This document shows positions 1 through 8,292 of a stretch of 64,000 bases of DNA, one piece after another. The position numbers and the translations under genes are program-made. Origin of the DNA: Clostridium pasteurianum BC1 (GTDB taxonomy: Bacteria > Bacillota > Clostridia > Clostridiales > Clostridiaceae); assembly GCF_000389635.1 (NCBI RefSeq), contig NC_021182.1:1736001-1800000 (forward strand). The letters run 5' to 3'. Every line of letters begins with the position of its first letter. Within the stretch, counting starts at the first letter, position 1. Below the pieces are notes generated by a model that saw only the letters and a program-made list of their open reading frames with translations, ran no database searches and was not told the DNA's origin.

Positions 1-2
1 GA

Positions 3-380
3 AGAAATATTTATTATTTAAAAGAACTTGGATTAAAAAATATAACTGCTGTTGATATTAATAAATTTAAAGAAATTAATAACAGCATAAAATTTATTAA
101 ACATGATTTAGAAAATAAAATACCTATAAGTGATAAGTTTAATATTATACTTTGTAATTATATTTTTATGTTTATTAAAGATAAAAAGCATTTAATTAAA
201 GAAATTACTAGAATTTCTGATAAAAAATCTTTCTGTATTGTAGAGCTTAATAAAAAAAAATTAAGAAATGGAATACCTTATAATTTCAATGAGATTGTAA
301 ATTTATTTTCTGAAAAATGGGACATAGTAAATATTAGATTAAAAGAAAATAAATTCATAGCTAAGAAAAGGAGTGATTAA
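3..380 (+). CDS. SAM-dependent methyltransferase, 3' part only
   Basis: The frame is open from base 3 and has no start inside the window, so only about 125 C-terminal codons are visible; the ATG at 168 is internal. The visible part reads like the second half of a class I methyltransferase Rossmann fold: TAVDIN resembles the acidic end of strand 2, HDLENKIP the motif II region, and DKFNIILCNYIF the strand-4 motif. The last 40 residues look like the final antiparallel strands. The stop codon touches the ATG of the next gene, so it is probably the first visible gene of a conjugation-type operon. Family call is by fold pattern only; substrate is unknown. Confidence 0.6.
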   Translation, partial: RNIYYLKELGLKNITAVDINKFKEINNSIKFIKHDLENKIPISDKFNIILCNYIFMFIKDKKHLIKEITRISDKKSFCIVELNKKKLRNGIPYNFNEIVNLFSEKWDIVNIRLKENKFIAKKRSD

Positions 381-950
381 ATGGCAAGGGGGAGAAAAGC
401 GGGTGCATTAATTAAAAATATTACTGGAAAAGATTTTGAACTCATGAAGGGTATCGCACGTACTGGGGTTACATCTCACTATGATGCTAGAAATCAAATT
501 GGACTTAGTGAAAAAAGATTAAAGAATCTTGAAAAAGAAAATTATATAACCACAAAAAATGTTGTTGTAAATAAAGGTACAAACGTAATTAAAACCTATT
601 ATTTAAATGATAAAGGAAAAGCTTATCTTAAAGCTAATACAGATATTAAAAATTTTTATAGAAGTAATGAAAGACAGATCGAACATGATTTAAAATTATC
701 CAGTATTTATTACAGCTTAGATGAAAAAGAAAAAGAAACATGGAAAAATGAAAATGATTTAATAAGTGATTATAAAACAAATAATCCAAATGAGACACTA
801 TCTACGATGATTGACGCAACGTATAAAATAGATAATAGTATTGTAGGCGTTGAAGTTACAACAAAAAATTATACTAGAGAACAAATAGAAGAGAAGTTTA
901 GAATAGCTGATGAAATTGGTTGTAATGAGGTGATAAAAATTGAAGCTTGA
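381..950 (+). CDS. Replication-relaxation-like DNA-binding protein of a conjugative element
   Basis: This 189-residue protein starts at the base after the preceding stop, with AAAAGGAGTG at 366-375 as ribosome site. The N-terminal 90 residues look like a winged helix (HYDARNQIGLSEKRLKNLEK as recognition region, then a hairpin ending YYLNDKGKAYL). The C-terminal part (MIDATYKIDNSIVGVEVTT) has an acidic-strand pattern like a nuclease-fold remnant. This layout fits the Replication-relaxation family found beside relaxase and coupling-protein genes in Gram-positive plasmids and ICEs. The coupling-protein gene two genes downstream supports that. The assignment rests on pattern and context; no catalytic motif is certain. 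Confidence 0.5.
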   Translation: MARGRKAGALIKNITGKDFELMKGIARTGVTSHYDARNQIGLSEKRLKNLEKENYITTKNVVVNKGTNVIKTYYLNDKGKAYLKANTDIKNFYRSNERQIEHDLKLSSIYYSLDEKEKETWKNENDLISDYKTNNPNETLSTMIDATYKIDNSIVGVEVTTKNYTREQIEEKFRIADEIGCNEVIKIEA

Positions 951-1860
951 AAAAGATATTGTAATTCCTGCAAATTTAGAAATTAATCCATATGTTTATT
1001 TAGACATAATTTTAAAATTTCAGGATTATATAAAACTTATATATTCTTTTGGTGGATATATGTTTGTAAAACAAATATATAAATTTTCTAGTAAAGTTCA
1101 ATTGCAAACTTTTCAAGATATACATTCAATGGAAGATAGTAAGCTTTTAAAAATTATTAATATAAATAATAATAATTATGTAATTCTTACAAAAACATCA
1201 ATCAAATATCTTAAAAATAAAAAAAATATATCTTATATAGAACTTCCAACATCTACACAACTAAAAGCTTGCTGTTATCTAGCAGAATATATTTCTAATC
1301 CAAGCGATTTTTTTAATCCCAAAAATCCATATACACCTTTTTTAAATAGATATAAAAATGAACTTGATAAATATAAAAATAATGATAAAAATGTTAATAT
1401 GAATTTTCTTAAAAATAACAAGGATTATGTCAAAATTATAAAAGAGCAAGAAATCAAATCAGAGAAAAGTGAAGATATAATATCAAAACTTAATAGAAGT
1501 AGAATATATTTTGATGATATTAAAGATAATTTTATTACATTATTGATATTAGATTTTGATAGAAATAAAAATTGGATATATAAATCACTACTTGAAAAAA
1601 TAGAGCCTGTAATAAAATCTTTAAAGATTTATACAGGATACAATATTAAAGTATTAACTGAAAGTGAAGAGAGAAAAAAATTTCTTATAAATGATATTAA
1701 GAAGATGCAAACAAAAGGATTAATGTTTTTGAAAGATATTAGCGTAATTAACTTAGAGATTGGTAAGTATTTTAGAGCTAATAAGCAAACAGAAAGCTTT
1801 TTAAAAAATATAGATGTCTTAGAAATAAAAAAAATAAAGGAAAGATTAAAGAGCAATTAA
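940..1860 (+). CDS. Conserved-looking hypothetical protein of the conjugation operon
   Basis: A 306-residue, Lys/Ile/Asn-rich protein beginning at TTG 940 and overlapping the preceding gene by 11 bases, which implies translational coupling; GAGGTG at 925-930 is the likely ribosome site. I recognise no domain. Residues 30-90 could be another winged helix (SKVQLQTFQDIHSMEDSKLL followed by a basic hairpin) and residues 130-170 are strongly basic and probably helical. No signal peptide or membrane segment is visible. Position between a Replication-relaxation-like protein and the coupling protein suggests a role in DNA processing or relaxosome assembly, but this is inference from neighbours only. 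Confidence 0.45.
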   Translation: MKLEKDIVIPANLEINPYVYLDIILKFQDYIKLIYSFGGYMFVKQIYKFSSKVQLQTFQDIHSMEDSKLLKIININNNNYVILTKTSIKYLKNKKNISYIELPTSTQLKACCYLAEYISNPSDFFNPKNPYTPFLNRYKNELDKYKNNDKNVNMNFLKNNKDYVKIIKEQEIKSEKSEDIISKLNRSRIYFDDIKDNFITLLILDFDRNKNWIYKSLLEKIEPVIKSLKIYTGYNIKVLTESEERKKFLINDIKKMQTKGLMFLKDISVINLEIGKYFRANKQTESFLKNIDVLEIKKIKERLKSN

Positions 1861-1880
1861 ATTTTAATTGCTCTTTAATC
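1844..1880. terminator. 17-bp perfect hairpin before the coupling-protein gene
   Basis: Bases 1844-1860 and 1864-1880 are perfect reverse complements (GATTAAAGAGCAATTAA) around a 3-base loop. The left arm contains the stop codon of the upstream gene. No long T-run follows, so it may be a weak terminator, a processing site or an RNA-stability element that sets the ratio between the upstream genes and the coupling protein. Confidence 0.6.
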
Positions 1881-1900
1881 TATGTAAAGGAGTGTTTTAT

Positions 1901-3829
1901 ATGGAAAATAATAATTTAAATAGTCATCATACGGAAAACATGATTATATTAATAATTTTAGGGGCTTTAATATTAACTTTCTTAGCAATAACAAGCTTAC
2001 CAGCTCTTATAATTTCAATATTTTTTACGATACCTTTTTTATTTATTAAAGTAAATAAATTATTATTTACTTTAATAGGTTTTATAGTTGCATTTCTTGT
2101 TAATCTTAAAATTAGTTTGGCAGCACAGTTTTTTATAAGCTCAATTAATTTTATAAAAGTTTTATTTAATGCTTTAATCCACAAAAATGATATATCTATA
2201 ACTTATAAAAATTATATAGTTCATATAAACATTTTTTGGCAAATTGTATTAGCATTTATAATAGCAAGTATTATAGCTCATATAATTTCAATTGCAATGA
2301 ATAAAGAAGAACATTCAAGTGAGGCAATAAAGGAAAGAGCAGTAAATAAAGCTTTAGATAAAATAAAAGGATTAAAGCATGAAAATGGATATACAACAAT
2401 TGGCATAGAATACGAAGATTTATTAAAAGTTAAAGTGGAAGATAAAGCAAAACATATAGCAATTGCAGGAACAACAGGAGCAGGAAAAACTGTCACTATA
2501 GCTAATTTTATTGAAAATGCTATGCAAAAAGATTATCCCATTCTTGCTGTAGATGGTAAAGGAGATTTAGACAAAGGAAGTTTACTGGATTACATGAAGT
2601 CATTATCTAAAAAATATAATAGAAAATTATATGTAATTAATTTTGTTAATCCACATGATAGTGATTATTACAATCCTTTTTTAAATGCAGGAATGACAGA
2701 AGCTAAAGATATGCTTATAAGTATGAATGAATGGTCAGAAGAGCATTACAAAGTTAATACAGAAAGATATTTACAACAGCTCATAAGAGTTTTAAATATG
2801 CAAAAGATTAAATTAGATTTAAATACTATAATTAATTATTCACCAAGTCAATTTCAAAAATTAGTTGAAGAAATGAAGGATAATGAAAATTTGTCTATTG
2901 AAGAATATACAAAATTAAGTGAAATAATAGAGAGTACAGGTCCGATTGCAAATTCTGCAATGGCACGTTTTGCAACTACAGCAGAGAGTGAAGCAGGAAT
3001 ACTGTTTAAGAGTAGTGGGATAGATATATACACAGCAATGAAAGAAAAATCAAATATATTAATAATATTAGACACTTTAAGTAAGCCACAGTTTTCAAAA
3101 CAGGTAGGTAAGCTTGCGGTACTTGATGCAAGAAAAGCAGTATCAAAACTTTTTGGAGATAAAACAAGAAAGTTTTTTATCTTTGATGAATTTAACGTCT
3201 ATGCTAGTGACACAGCAGTAGATTTATTAAATAAATCAAGAAGTTCAAATACAACTTGTATTCCTGCTTTTCAAAGTCTATCTGACCTTGATAAGGCAGG
3301 CGGAACATCTTTGCGTAATCAGATAATAGATAACTGTAATAATTACATTATAATGCGTCAAAACGGAGCTGACAGCTCTACAGAATGGGAAAGGATAATA
3401 GGCGAAGAAGAAAAGATTCAGTATACTTATTCGATAGAGAGGAAAACAGGTATATTCAGCAGTGGAAACAAGATTACTGGAACAGGAAGTATGCATAATG
3501 TTATGGAATCAAAAATCAAAGCTACAGAAATACAAAATTTCCAAACTGGTCAAGCTATATTTTTATCCAAAGACCAAAGAAGTTTAAATAAAATAAAGGT
3601 CAGAAGTATAAATTTAAATCTTGAAGAGCCTTTGAATAAAAATAATAATACTTTAAGTAATAATGAAGTTATAAAAACTAAAGATATACCATTAAATAAA
3701 GACCTTAAAAAGACTCCTAAAGCTATTGATATCAAAACTGATAAGATAAATGTCAAAACTAAAGAAAATAATGATAATGATAAAAATAAAAATGAATTTG
3801 CAGATGTAGAAGATATATTAAAAGATTAA
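1901..3829 (+). CDS. VirD4/TraG-family type IV coupling protein
   Basis: A 642-residue membrane ATPase that in this family links the relaxosome to the mating-pair channel. Hydrophobic segments at about residues 9-60 and 105-130 anchor the N-terminus. Walker A GTTGAGKT lies near residues 190-197 and Walker B FFIFDEFN near 424-431. Further family features are the strand DARKAVSKLFGD and the NNYIIMRQNG region. The C-terminal 70 residues are charged and low-complexity, as in many coupling proteins. The frame extends upstream to TTG 1868, but AAAGGAGTG at 1886-1894 and ATG 1901 give a better start. No relaxase or VirB4 is in the window, so the rest of the transfer system probably lies to the left. 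Confidence 0.88.
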   Translation: MENNNLNSHHTENMIILIILGALILTFLAITSLPALIISIFFTIPFLFIKVNKLLFTLIGFIVAFLVNLKISLAAQFFISSINFIKVLFNALIHKNDISITYKNYIVHINIFWQIVLAFIIASIIAHIISIAMNKEEHSSEAIKERAVNKALDKIKGLKHENGYTTIGIEYEDLLKVKVEDKAKHIAIAGTTGAGKTVTIANFIENAMQKDYPILAVDGKGDLDKGSLLDYMKSLSKKYNRKLYVINFVNPHDSDYYNPFLNAGMTEAKDMLISMNEWSEEHYKVNTERYLQQLIRVLNMQKIKLDLNTIINYSPSQFQKLVEEMKDNENLSIEEYTKLSEIIESTGPIANSAMARFATTAESEAGILFKSSGIDIYTAMKEKSNILIILDTLSKPQFSKQVGKLAVLDARKAVSKLFGDKTRKFFIFDEFNVYASDTAVDLLNKSRSSNTTCIPAFQSLSDLDKAGGTSLRNQIIDNCNNYIIMRQNGADSSTEWERIIGEEEKIQYTYSIERKTGIFSSGNKITGTGSMHNVMESKIKATEIQNFQTGQAIFLSKDQRSLNKIKVRSINLNLEEPLNKNNNTLSNNEVIKTKDIPLNKDLKKTPKAIDIKTDKINVKTKENNDNDKNKNEFADVEDILKD

Positions 3830-3839
3830 ATATAAACCT

Positions 3840-3885
3840 AAAAAAGGACATAAGGAATATTCCCTATGTCCTTTTTATTTTTAAT
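3840..3885 (+). terminator. Intrinsic terminator of the conjugation operon
   Basis: AAAAAGGACATA pairs with TATGTCCTTTTT around a short loop, and a T-rich tract follows at 3872-3883. It lies 11 bases after the coupling-protein stop codon and closes the operon. Confidence 0.85.
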
Positions 3886-3898
3886 AATAAACTTAATG

Positions 3899-3961
3899 TA
3901 ATACAAAATTTTTGTGCTGCCATCAAGATCAGTCCTGGAATCTTAAAGTTTTGTATCACAC
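3899..3961. repeat. TGTAATACA hairpin element, copy 1
   Basis: Arms TGTAATACAAAATTTTT and AAAGTTTTGTATCACA flank about 30 unpaired bases. Three related elements occur at 50325, 51960 and 52324 with the same outer TGTAATACA. The loop sequences differ, so the arms are what is conserved. Confidence 0.65.
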
Positions 3962-3985
3962 TTTTATCTTTATAAATTTTAATAA

Positions 3986-4182
3986 TTAACCTAACGGAAA
4001 ATCAAAAATAAGTTATCTCCAACAAACCAAGCCCGTCGGGTTCCTTCGGTGTAATTCCACGCGGAGTCCCGCGGGAGCTTCCACCTCAGCTAAGACTTCC
4101 AATTCGGCTAGGTTTCTCGGAGGCCTCTGAAAGCTAAATTTTTATTTTTATCAAAGTATAGTTATTTTTTTCTAGTGAATAT
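3986..4182. repeat. GC-rich structured repeat, copy 1
   Basis: An island of high GC in AT-rich DNA, beginning TAACCTAACGGAAA and ending TTTTTTTCTAGTGAAT. It contains short self-complementary blocks (CCCGTCGGG, CTTCGG, CCCGCGGG). A second copy lies at 50036-50262. On the minus strand both copies share one open frame of roughly 35-40 codons containing LAEVEAPAGLRVELHRR. It could therefore be a non-coding RNA or a conserved 3' end of a lost gene, for example an IS200/IS605 tnpB with its omega-RNA end. That second idea is speculative. Confidence 0.6.
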
Positions 4183-4243
4183 ATATAATTTTAATCATAT
4201 TGAAGATATAGAGTATAGCAATAAAAAAAGTAAGTAACTCTTA

Positions 4244-4279
4244 ATGAATTCCACACAATAGTAATTGTGTAGAACTCAT
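4244..4279. repeat. ACACAAT-type palindrome at the 3' side of lepB
   Basis: Arms ATGAATTCCACACAAT and ATTGTGTAGAACTCAT are 16 bases with two mismatches. Similar arms recur at 4977, 11598, 17223 and 46360. Its place after the minus-strand lepB gene suggests transcript ending, although the T-run is displaced. Confidence 0.5.
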
Positions 4280-4321
4280 TTAATTTTTTAAATAAGTAAG
4301 AATTTAATTATCCTTCTTTAT

Positions 4322-4882
4322 TTATTTTAAAATTCCAAATCTATTAAAAGGATATACTGTAAGTTGAGCTTTTCCTTCTATGTATGAACTATCAATATAT
4401 GGATTATTCCAATACCTAGAATCCCAAGAATTTATTCTGTTATCACCCAGAAAAAAATAATGTTCTGATGGTACTTTATAAATACCTGCCTTTCCCCCAT
4501 TATCAACTACATATGGCTCGTTTAATTTCTTACCATTAACATATACCAAACCTTTATCAGTAATCTCTACTGTATCATTTGGAAGGCCTATAAGTCTTTT
4601 AACCAATTCTTCGTTTAATTCTTTTGAGTCAAAAACTACTACATCTCCTCTTTTTAGATTACTTTTATTATAAACTCTAGTAACAAAAATCTGGTCATTA
4701 ACTTTAATGGTAGGATACATTGATGGTGTGGGAACCTTAATTTTAAATAATAGTAACTTATTAACCAGCGTTGCAAGAACTATGGCTGTTACGATAGGTA
4801 ATAAATAATCTATAATTATTTTTTTTATTTTAAATATACCTACAGTACTTATTAAATTATTGCTTTCTCGATTTTCACTCAT
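4322..4882 (-). CDS. lepB: Type I signal peptidase
   Basis: A 186-residue membrane serine protease of the S26 family, which removes signal peptides at the outer face of the membrane. One membrane helix (YLLPIVTAIVLATLVNKLLL, about residues 26-45) is followed by the Ser box TPSMYPTI, box D KRLIGLPND with the general-base lysine, and GDNRINSWDSR near the C-terminus. Length and single transmembrane segment are those of Gram-positive SipS-type enzymes. It stands alone, facing away from the conjugation genes. It could serve exported proteins of this accessory region, but nothing in the sequence ties it to a specific substrate. Confidence 0.93.
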   Translation of the reverse strand: MSENRESNNLISTVGIFKIKKIIIDYLLPIVTAIVLATLVNKLLLFKIKVPTPSMYPTIKVNDQIFVTRVYNKSNLKRGDVVVFDSKELNEELVKRLIGLPNDTVEITDKGLVYVNGKKLNEPYVVDNGGKAGIYKVPSEHYFFLGDNRINSWDSRYWNNPYIDSSYIEGKAQLTVYPFNRFGILK

Positions 4883-5082
4883 AAAATCACTACTTTCTAT
4901 GTTTATATAATAATTTGTAATTTAGATAATATTATACAATAGTATAATTACTGCGTAAACCATCTCAAAAATATATGAATTCCACACAATGTATATTCTG
5001 TTAAATTGAGCAGCTGAATATTCAGCTGTTCAATCTTTTATTATAAATAATTAATTTCTCAGAACAGTAGTTATATGAAATT

Positions 5083-5132
5083 GAAAAAAGCTTAGCAGCT
5101 AAACTATTAAAGTCTAGCTGCTAAGTTTTTTA
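5083..5132 (-). terminator. Terminator of the HEPN-like gene
   Basis: CTTAGCAGCTA at about 5091-5101 pairs with TAGCTGCTAAG at 5114-5124, flanked by A and T runs on both sides, so it can act in both directions. The right arm includes the last codons of the minus-strand gene. Confidence 0.75.
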
Positions 5133-6196
5133 ATATATTTTATAAAAGACATAGTAGTAGTGAAAGCATTTTCAGCATCTTTAAGGTTAAAATTTAAAAT
5201 TCCATTATGTATAATATTATTTCTTTTTTTATAAGCATTTTTATCCCAATTAATATATTCAATTGTACTTTCAATCTTAACTTTGAATATAAAATTCAAA
5301 TAATTTGTTAAAAGATCTTTTTTTACATTACCGTTTTCTATTGCTAATTTATAGGGTCTAAATTTTTTCCTACGTTTATAATATGTAAGTAACATTTTTA
5401 TATGATTTTTAACACATGCTTTCTTTAATTCGTATTGAAGAAATGTTTCAAATGCTGTTTCGCATAAAACTATACAAAGAGGATAGTCTTTTTTTACAAA
5501 GGCTTGTTCCTTTGCATCTAATAGTAATTTATCATAAAGTTGTATGTCTTCACACTGATTTAATTTTGAAACTAGAGTATTTAATGTCTTATCATCAGGA
5601 TGAAGGGAATCTGTATGACCTTTTACAAATGGATTTTCTAATACAGTTTTGATATCTAAATGTGTAAAAGGCAAAGCTTCTTTAGCATAAACATTTTTAA
5701 TAGATTTATTTTTGCAAATTAAAATTTCAATTAATGGCAATTTTAAGGAGTTTGGGTTTGGAATAAATGAGAAATTGCTAACTAATCTATATTTATTTAT
5801 GAATTTTTCAAAGAAAAGTTTTGCTTTTTCATAATTGTATTCTAAGCCTTCAGATGTCGTAACATCATGATCTTGGTATTCTTCAAACACTATTACTAAA
5901 ATATTACTAGTTATGTAATCTTTATAACCATATTTAAATGGCTCATCTAGTTTAAAAAATATTTGACGATTTAAATATTTATCGCCATTCTTATTAATTG
6001 CATTCGATTCAAGTATCCTAGTATTCTCTTTGTCTTTTTCCCAATCAATATTCAAACTTGTAAATGTTTGATAATTCAATGTGTTGTATTTTTCGCAGTT
6101 TATACAGATATTTTTATTATCCAATCTCATTATAAAAGCAGATGTTGGTAGTCCTAAGTTAAAATCAATAAAAAATTTAAACATAATTAAATTCAT
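5114..6196 (-). CDS. Hypothetical protein with C-terminal HEPN-like motif
   Basis: A 360-residue soluble protein I cannot assign to a named family. A Shine-Dalgarno-like GGGGG lies just before ATG 6196. The N-terminal 150 residues are mixed strand and helix with paired cysteines (CINCEKYN). The C-terminal 150 residues are helical and end with YKKRNNIIHNG, an Rx4H arrangement typical of HEPN domains, preceded by acidic and aromatic residues (ETAFETFLQYEL). HEPN proteins are often RNases in abortive-infection or toxin systems, and Apea-like HEPN proteins have this C-terminal position. It is monocistronic with its own terminator and has no obvious antitoxin partner. RNase activity is inferred from one motif only. 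Confidence 0.5.
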   Translation of the reverse strand: MNLIMFKFFIDFNLGLPTSAFIMRLDNKNICINCEKYNTLNYQTFTSLNIDWEKDKENTRILESNAINKNGDKYLNRQIFFKLDEPFKYGYKDYITSNILVIVFEEYQDHDVTTSEGLEYNYEKAKLFFEKFINKYRLVSNFSFIPNPNSLKLPLIEILICKNKSIKNVYAKEALPFTHLDIKTVLENPFVKGHTDSLHPDDKTLNTLVSKLNQCEDIQLYDKLLLDAKEQAFVKKDYPLCIVLCETAFETFLQYELKKACVKNHIKMLLTYYKRRKKFRPYKLAIENGNVKKDLLTNYLNFIFKVKIESTIEYINWDKNAYKKRNNIIHNGILNFNLKDAENAFTTTMSFIKYIKKLSS

Positions 6197-6484
6197 CTAA
6201 TAACCCCCATTTTATTATCAAATTATGTATTTATATAATAATATCAAAGCTATGTAAATAATGCCATGTATAATTATAAAGTAAATAACAATTAGGATAG
6301 TTAAAATCTCTTTAATTCAAAACAATGTGGGTTATATAGATTAGCAATTTATATGAAGTTATCAAATGTTAGTTGCAATTAATAATAAATTATAGTATAT
6401 TAATTAACATATAGGTTAATATTAATATAAAAGTTATTATTATTTTACAGATGAAGTTTATTTAAAAAGGGGAATAACATTATT
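6197..6484. other. Divergent intergenic region
   Basis: This AT-rich 288-base space between two divergent genes must carry promoters for both. I see TATAAT-like boxes but cannot single out one pair with confidence, and no strong hairpin. Confidence 0.3.
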
Positions 6485-7027
6485 ATGAAATTTAATGAAT
6501 TTGGATTGCTTCCACTAGGGGATTATCATATGACAATTGAGGAATTAAGAAATTCAATCTTAGTAATTGGACCTACAGGTGATATTCCATGGGATGTAGA
6601 GTGGAGGAGATATCTAGTTGATAGATTAGAGATATTGGTTAATCAACTTTGGAAAATTGACATCTCTGAAATTTATATTGATGGATCTTTTGTAGAGGAA
6701 AAAGCTCATCCAAATGATATAGATGGTTATTTTGAATGTAATTATCATGATTTAGCTGATGGTACTTTACAGCAAAATCTTAATTTATTGGATAAATATA
6801 AGGTGTGGACTTGGGATAGTAAAAGTAGAAGATCTTATAGAGGATATAGTAAACGCCAGCTACCAATGTGGCATAAATATAGAATTGAATTATATCCTCA
6901 TATTGGCCAGATATCTGGAATAAAAGATGAATATGGCAATGATCTACAATTTCCAGCTGCTTTTAGAAAAACGAGAGATTCATATATGGCTAAAGGAATT
7001 GTGAAAATATTAAAGGAAAGGAGTTAA
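6485..7027 (+). CDS. Nucleotidyltransferase-like protein (DUF6932-like)
   Basis: A 180-residue protein containing YIDGSFVEEKAHPNDIDGYF, the Gly-Ser then Asp-x-Asp pattern of minimal nucleotidyltransferases, at about residues 65-85. The rest (RYLVDRLEILVNQLWKI before it, RIELYPHIGQ after it) fits small proteins annotated DUF6932 that accompany XRE regulators. The ribosome site AAAAGGGG lies slightly far from ATG 6485. The next gene begins four bases after the stop and is a helix-turn-helix protein, so the pair is probably co-regulated. Nucleotidyltransferase toxins that modify tRNA or partner proteins are known. Whether this is a toxin, a resistance enzyme or a prophage function is not decided. 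Confidence 0.55.
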   Translation: MKFNEFGLLPLGDYHMTIEELRNSILVIGPTGDIPWDVEWRRYLVDRLEILVNQLWKIDISEIYIDGSFVEEKAHPNDIDGYFECNYHDLADGTLQQNLNLLDKYKVWTWDSKSRRSYRGYSKRQLPMWHKYRIELYPHIGQISGIKDEYGNDLQFPAAFRKTRDSYMAKGIVKILKERS

Positions 7028-7031
7028 AAAT

Positions 7032-7502
7032 ATGATTAAAACTGATAAAGATTATCAAAATGCAATAACAAAATTAAGAGAAGATATAAAGTTAATTAAT
7101 AAACAAAAAGAAGAATTATATAAATTAGAACTAACAGATGAGCAGGTAGCTAGAGCTGTTGAGCCATTGATATCTTTTCATGAACAACTCAGAGAAGAAG
7201 TTGAATATTATGAGAGAATAAAACGTGGAGACTTTGATACTATATTTAATCTTGAAACACTAGGAAAAGTATTAATTTATTTTAGAATTTATAGAGGTTT
7301 ATCTCAAAAGGAGCTTGCAGATATTCTATGTGTTTCACCAACACAAGTTTCTAAAGATGAGCGAAATGAGTACTATGGAGCATCTATAGAAAAAATACAA
7401 AGAGTAATGAATGCATTGGGAATGATAACTAAAACCAAAATAGATGAAGAAAACCATTGTATCATTTCTAGAGATGATAATTTAAATATGTGTAAGTTAT
7501 AA
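7032..7502 (+). CDS. XRE-type helix-turn-helix protein paired with the nucleotidyltransferase
   Basis: A 156-residue protein. Residues 1-65 form a charged helical, probably coiled-coil segment (REDIKLINKQKEELYKLE). Residues 80-135 hold a classic HTH_3 domain, GLSQKELADILCVSPTQVSK, followed by IEKIQRVMNALG. GGAAAGGAG precedes its ATG at 7032. The arrangement of enzyme first and HTH protein second resembles MNT-like or HigBA-like toxin-antitoxin pairs with the regulator downstream. The gene ends just before a transposon end at 7538. Confidence 0.65.
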   Translation: MIKTDKDYQNAITKLREDIKLINKQKEELYKLELTDEQVARAVEPLISFHEQLREEVEYYERIKRGDFDTIFNLETLGKVLIYFRIYRGLSQKELADILCVSPTQVSKDERNEYYGASIEKIQRVMNALGMITKTKIDEENHCIISRDDNLNMCKL

Positions 7503-7537
7503 TACAAACGAAATCAACACAATGACTGGAACTAAAA

Positions 7538-7610
7538 GGGTGGAAGCCGAGATACGTGCAAAAACCGGTAACTTGATGGAAGGAATTAACATCAAGTTAC
7601 CGGTTCTATA
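7538..7610. mobile_element. Isolated transposon end with internal terminator
   Basis: The end begins GGGTGGAAGCCGAGATACGT and runs into a 15-bp hairpin, ACCGGTAACTTGATG (7564-7578) with CATCAAGTTACCGGT (7590-7604), followed by a T-run. The complement of 45335-45401 has the same order: GGGTGGATACCGAGATAAG, then a similar hairpin behind a resolvase fragment. It is therefore the right end of the same transposon type; no partner end lies nearby. Confidence 0.65.
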
Positions 7611-7716
7611 ATTTTTTCAATGTCAACTTTAATTATTAGCAATAAATGAAAGGTCCGACAGAACTAAATCTAAAATTATGTTACATAAGCCCTACAAATT
7701 GGAATTTGCATATATT

Positions 7717-8145
7717 CTATAGTATCTTTGAAAAAAGGTATGCTCTTTTTTCAAATCCAATTGATTCATAGAATTTATGAGCACCTTCTCTTTGAAAACC
7801 TGAATCCAGTTCAAATCTTTTACAGCCTAATTCTTTGGATATTTGACAAGCCTTATCAATTAAACTTTTGCCTATTCCTTGTCCTCTATTTTTCTCATCT
7901 ACAATCATTCCATAATCATATGCAATAATTCCTTCTTGCCAAAAGTTATTTGCAATATAAAATGCTGAAAATCCAATTACATTTCCATTTTCAAATGCAG
8001 ATAAGTAATAATCAGTATCTGCATTTAACCCGCGTTCAAATACTTCTAACAACTTTTGTTTATGTAGTTCTTTATTTGGCCATAATTGAGTAAATAAGTT
8101 ATAAATTTCCTCAAAATCATTAATACAGCTTGTTCTTATCTCCAT
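7717..8145 (-). CDS. GNAT-family N-acetyltransferase
   Basis: A 142-residue single-domain enzyme that transfers an acetyl group from acetyl-CoA to an amine. The acetyl-CoA loop RGQGIGKSLIDKAC is at about residues 88-101, preceded by DYGMIVDEKN and followed by FELDSGFQREGAHKFYESIG, the usual motifs A and B. Length is normal for the family and the start has an AGGAG ribosome site at 8147-8151 (complement). Substrate is unknown; small aminoglycoside- or amine-acetylating enzymes look like this. It lies between a transposon end and a group II intron. Confidence 0.85.
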   Translation of the reverse strand: MEIRTSCINDFEEIYNLFTQLWPNKELHKQKLLEVFERGLNADTDYYLSAFENGNVIGFSAFYIANNFWQEGIIAYDYGMIVDEKNRGQGIGKSLIDKACQISKELGCKRFELDSGFQREGAHKFYESIGFEKRAYLFSKIL

Positions 8146-8292
8146 TAAAACTCCTCCTAAAATCCCTATTTTTCTCTACAACAGGCTCTAAAAAACTCGT
8201 ATCTTACTCACTAATAACCCATTTTTTTTAAAACAATACAGTTTAGCTATTAACTGCCTACAAACAATTACTATTTATAATACTCATCATTA

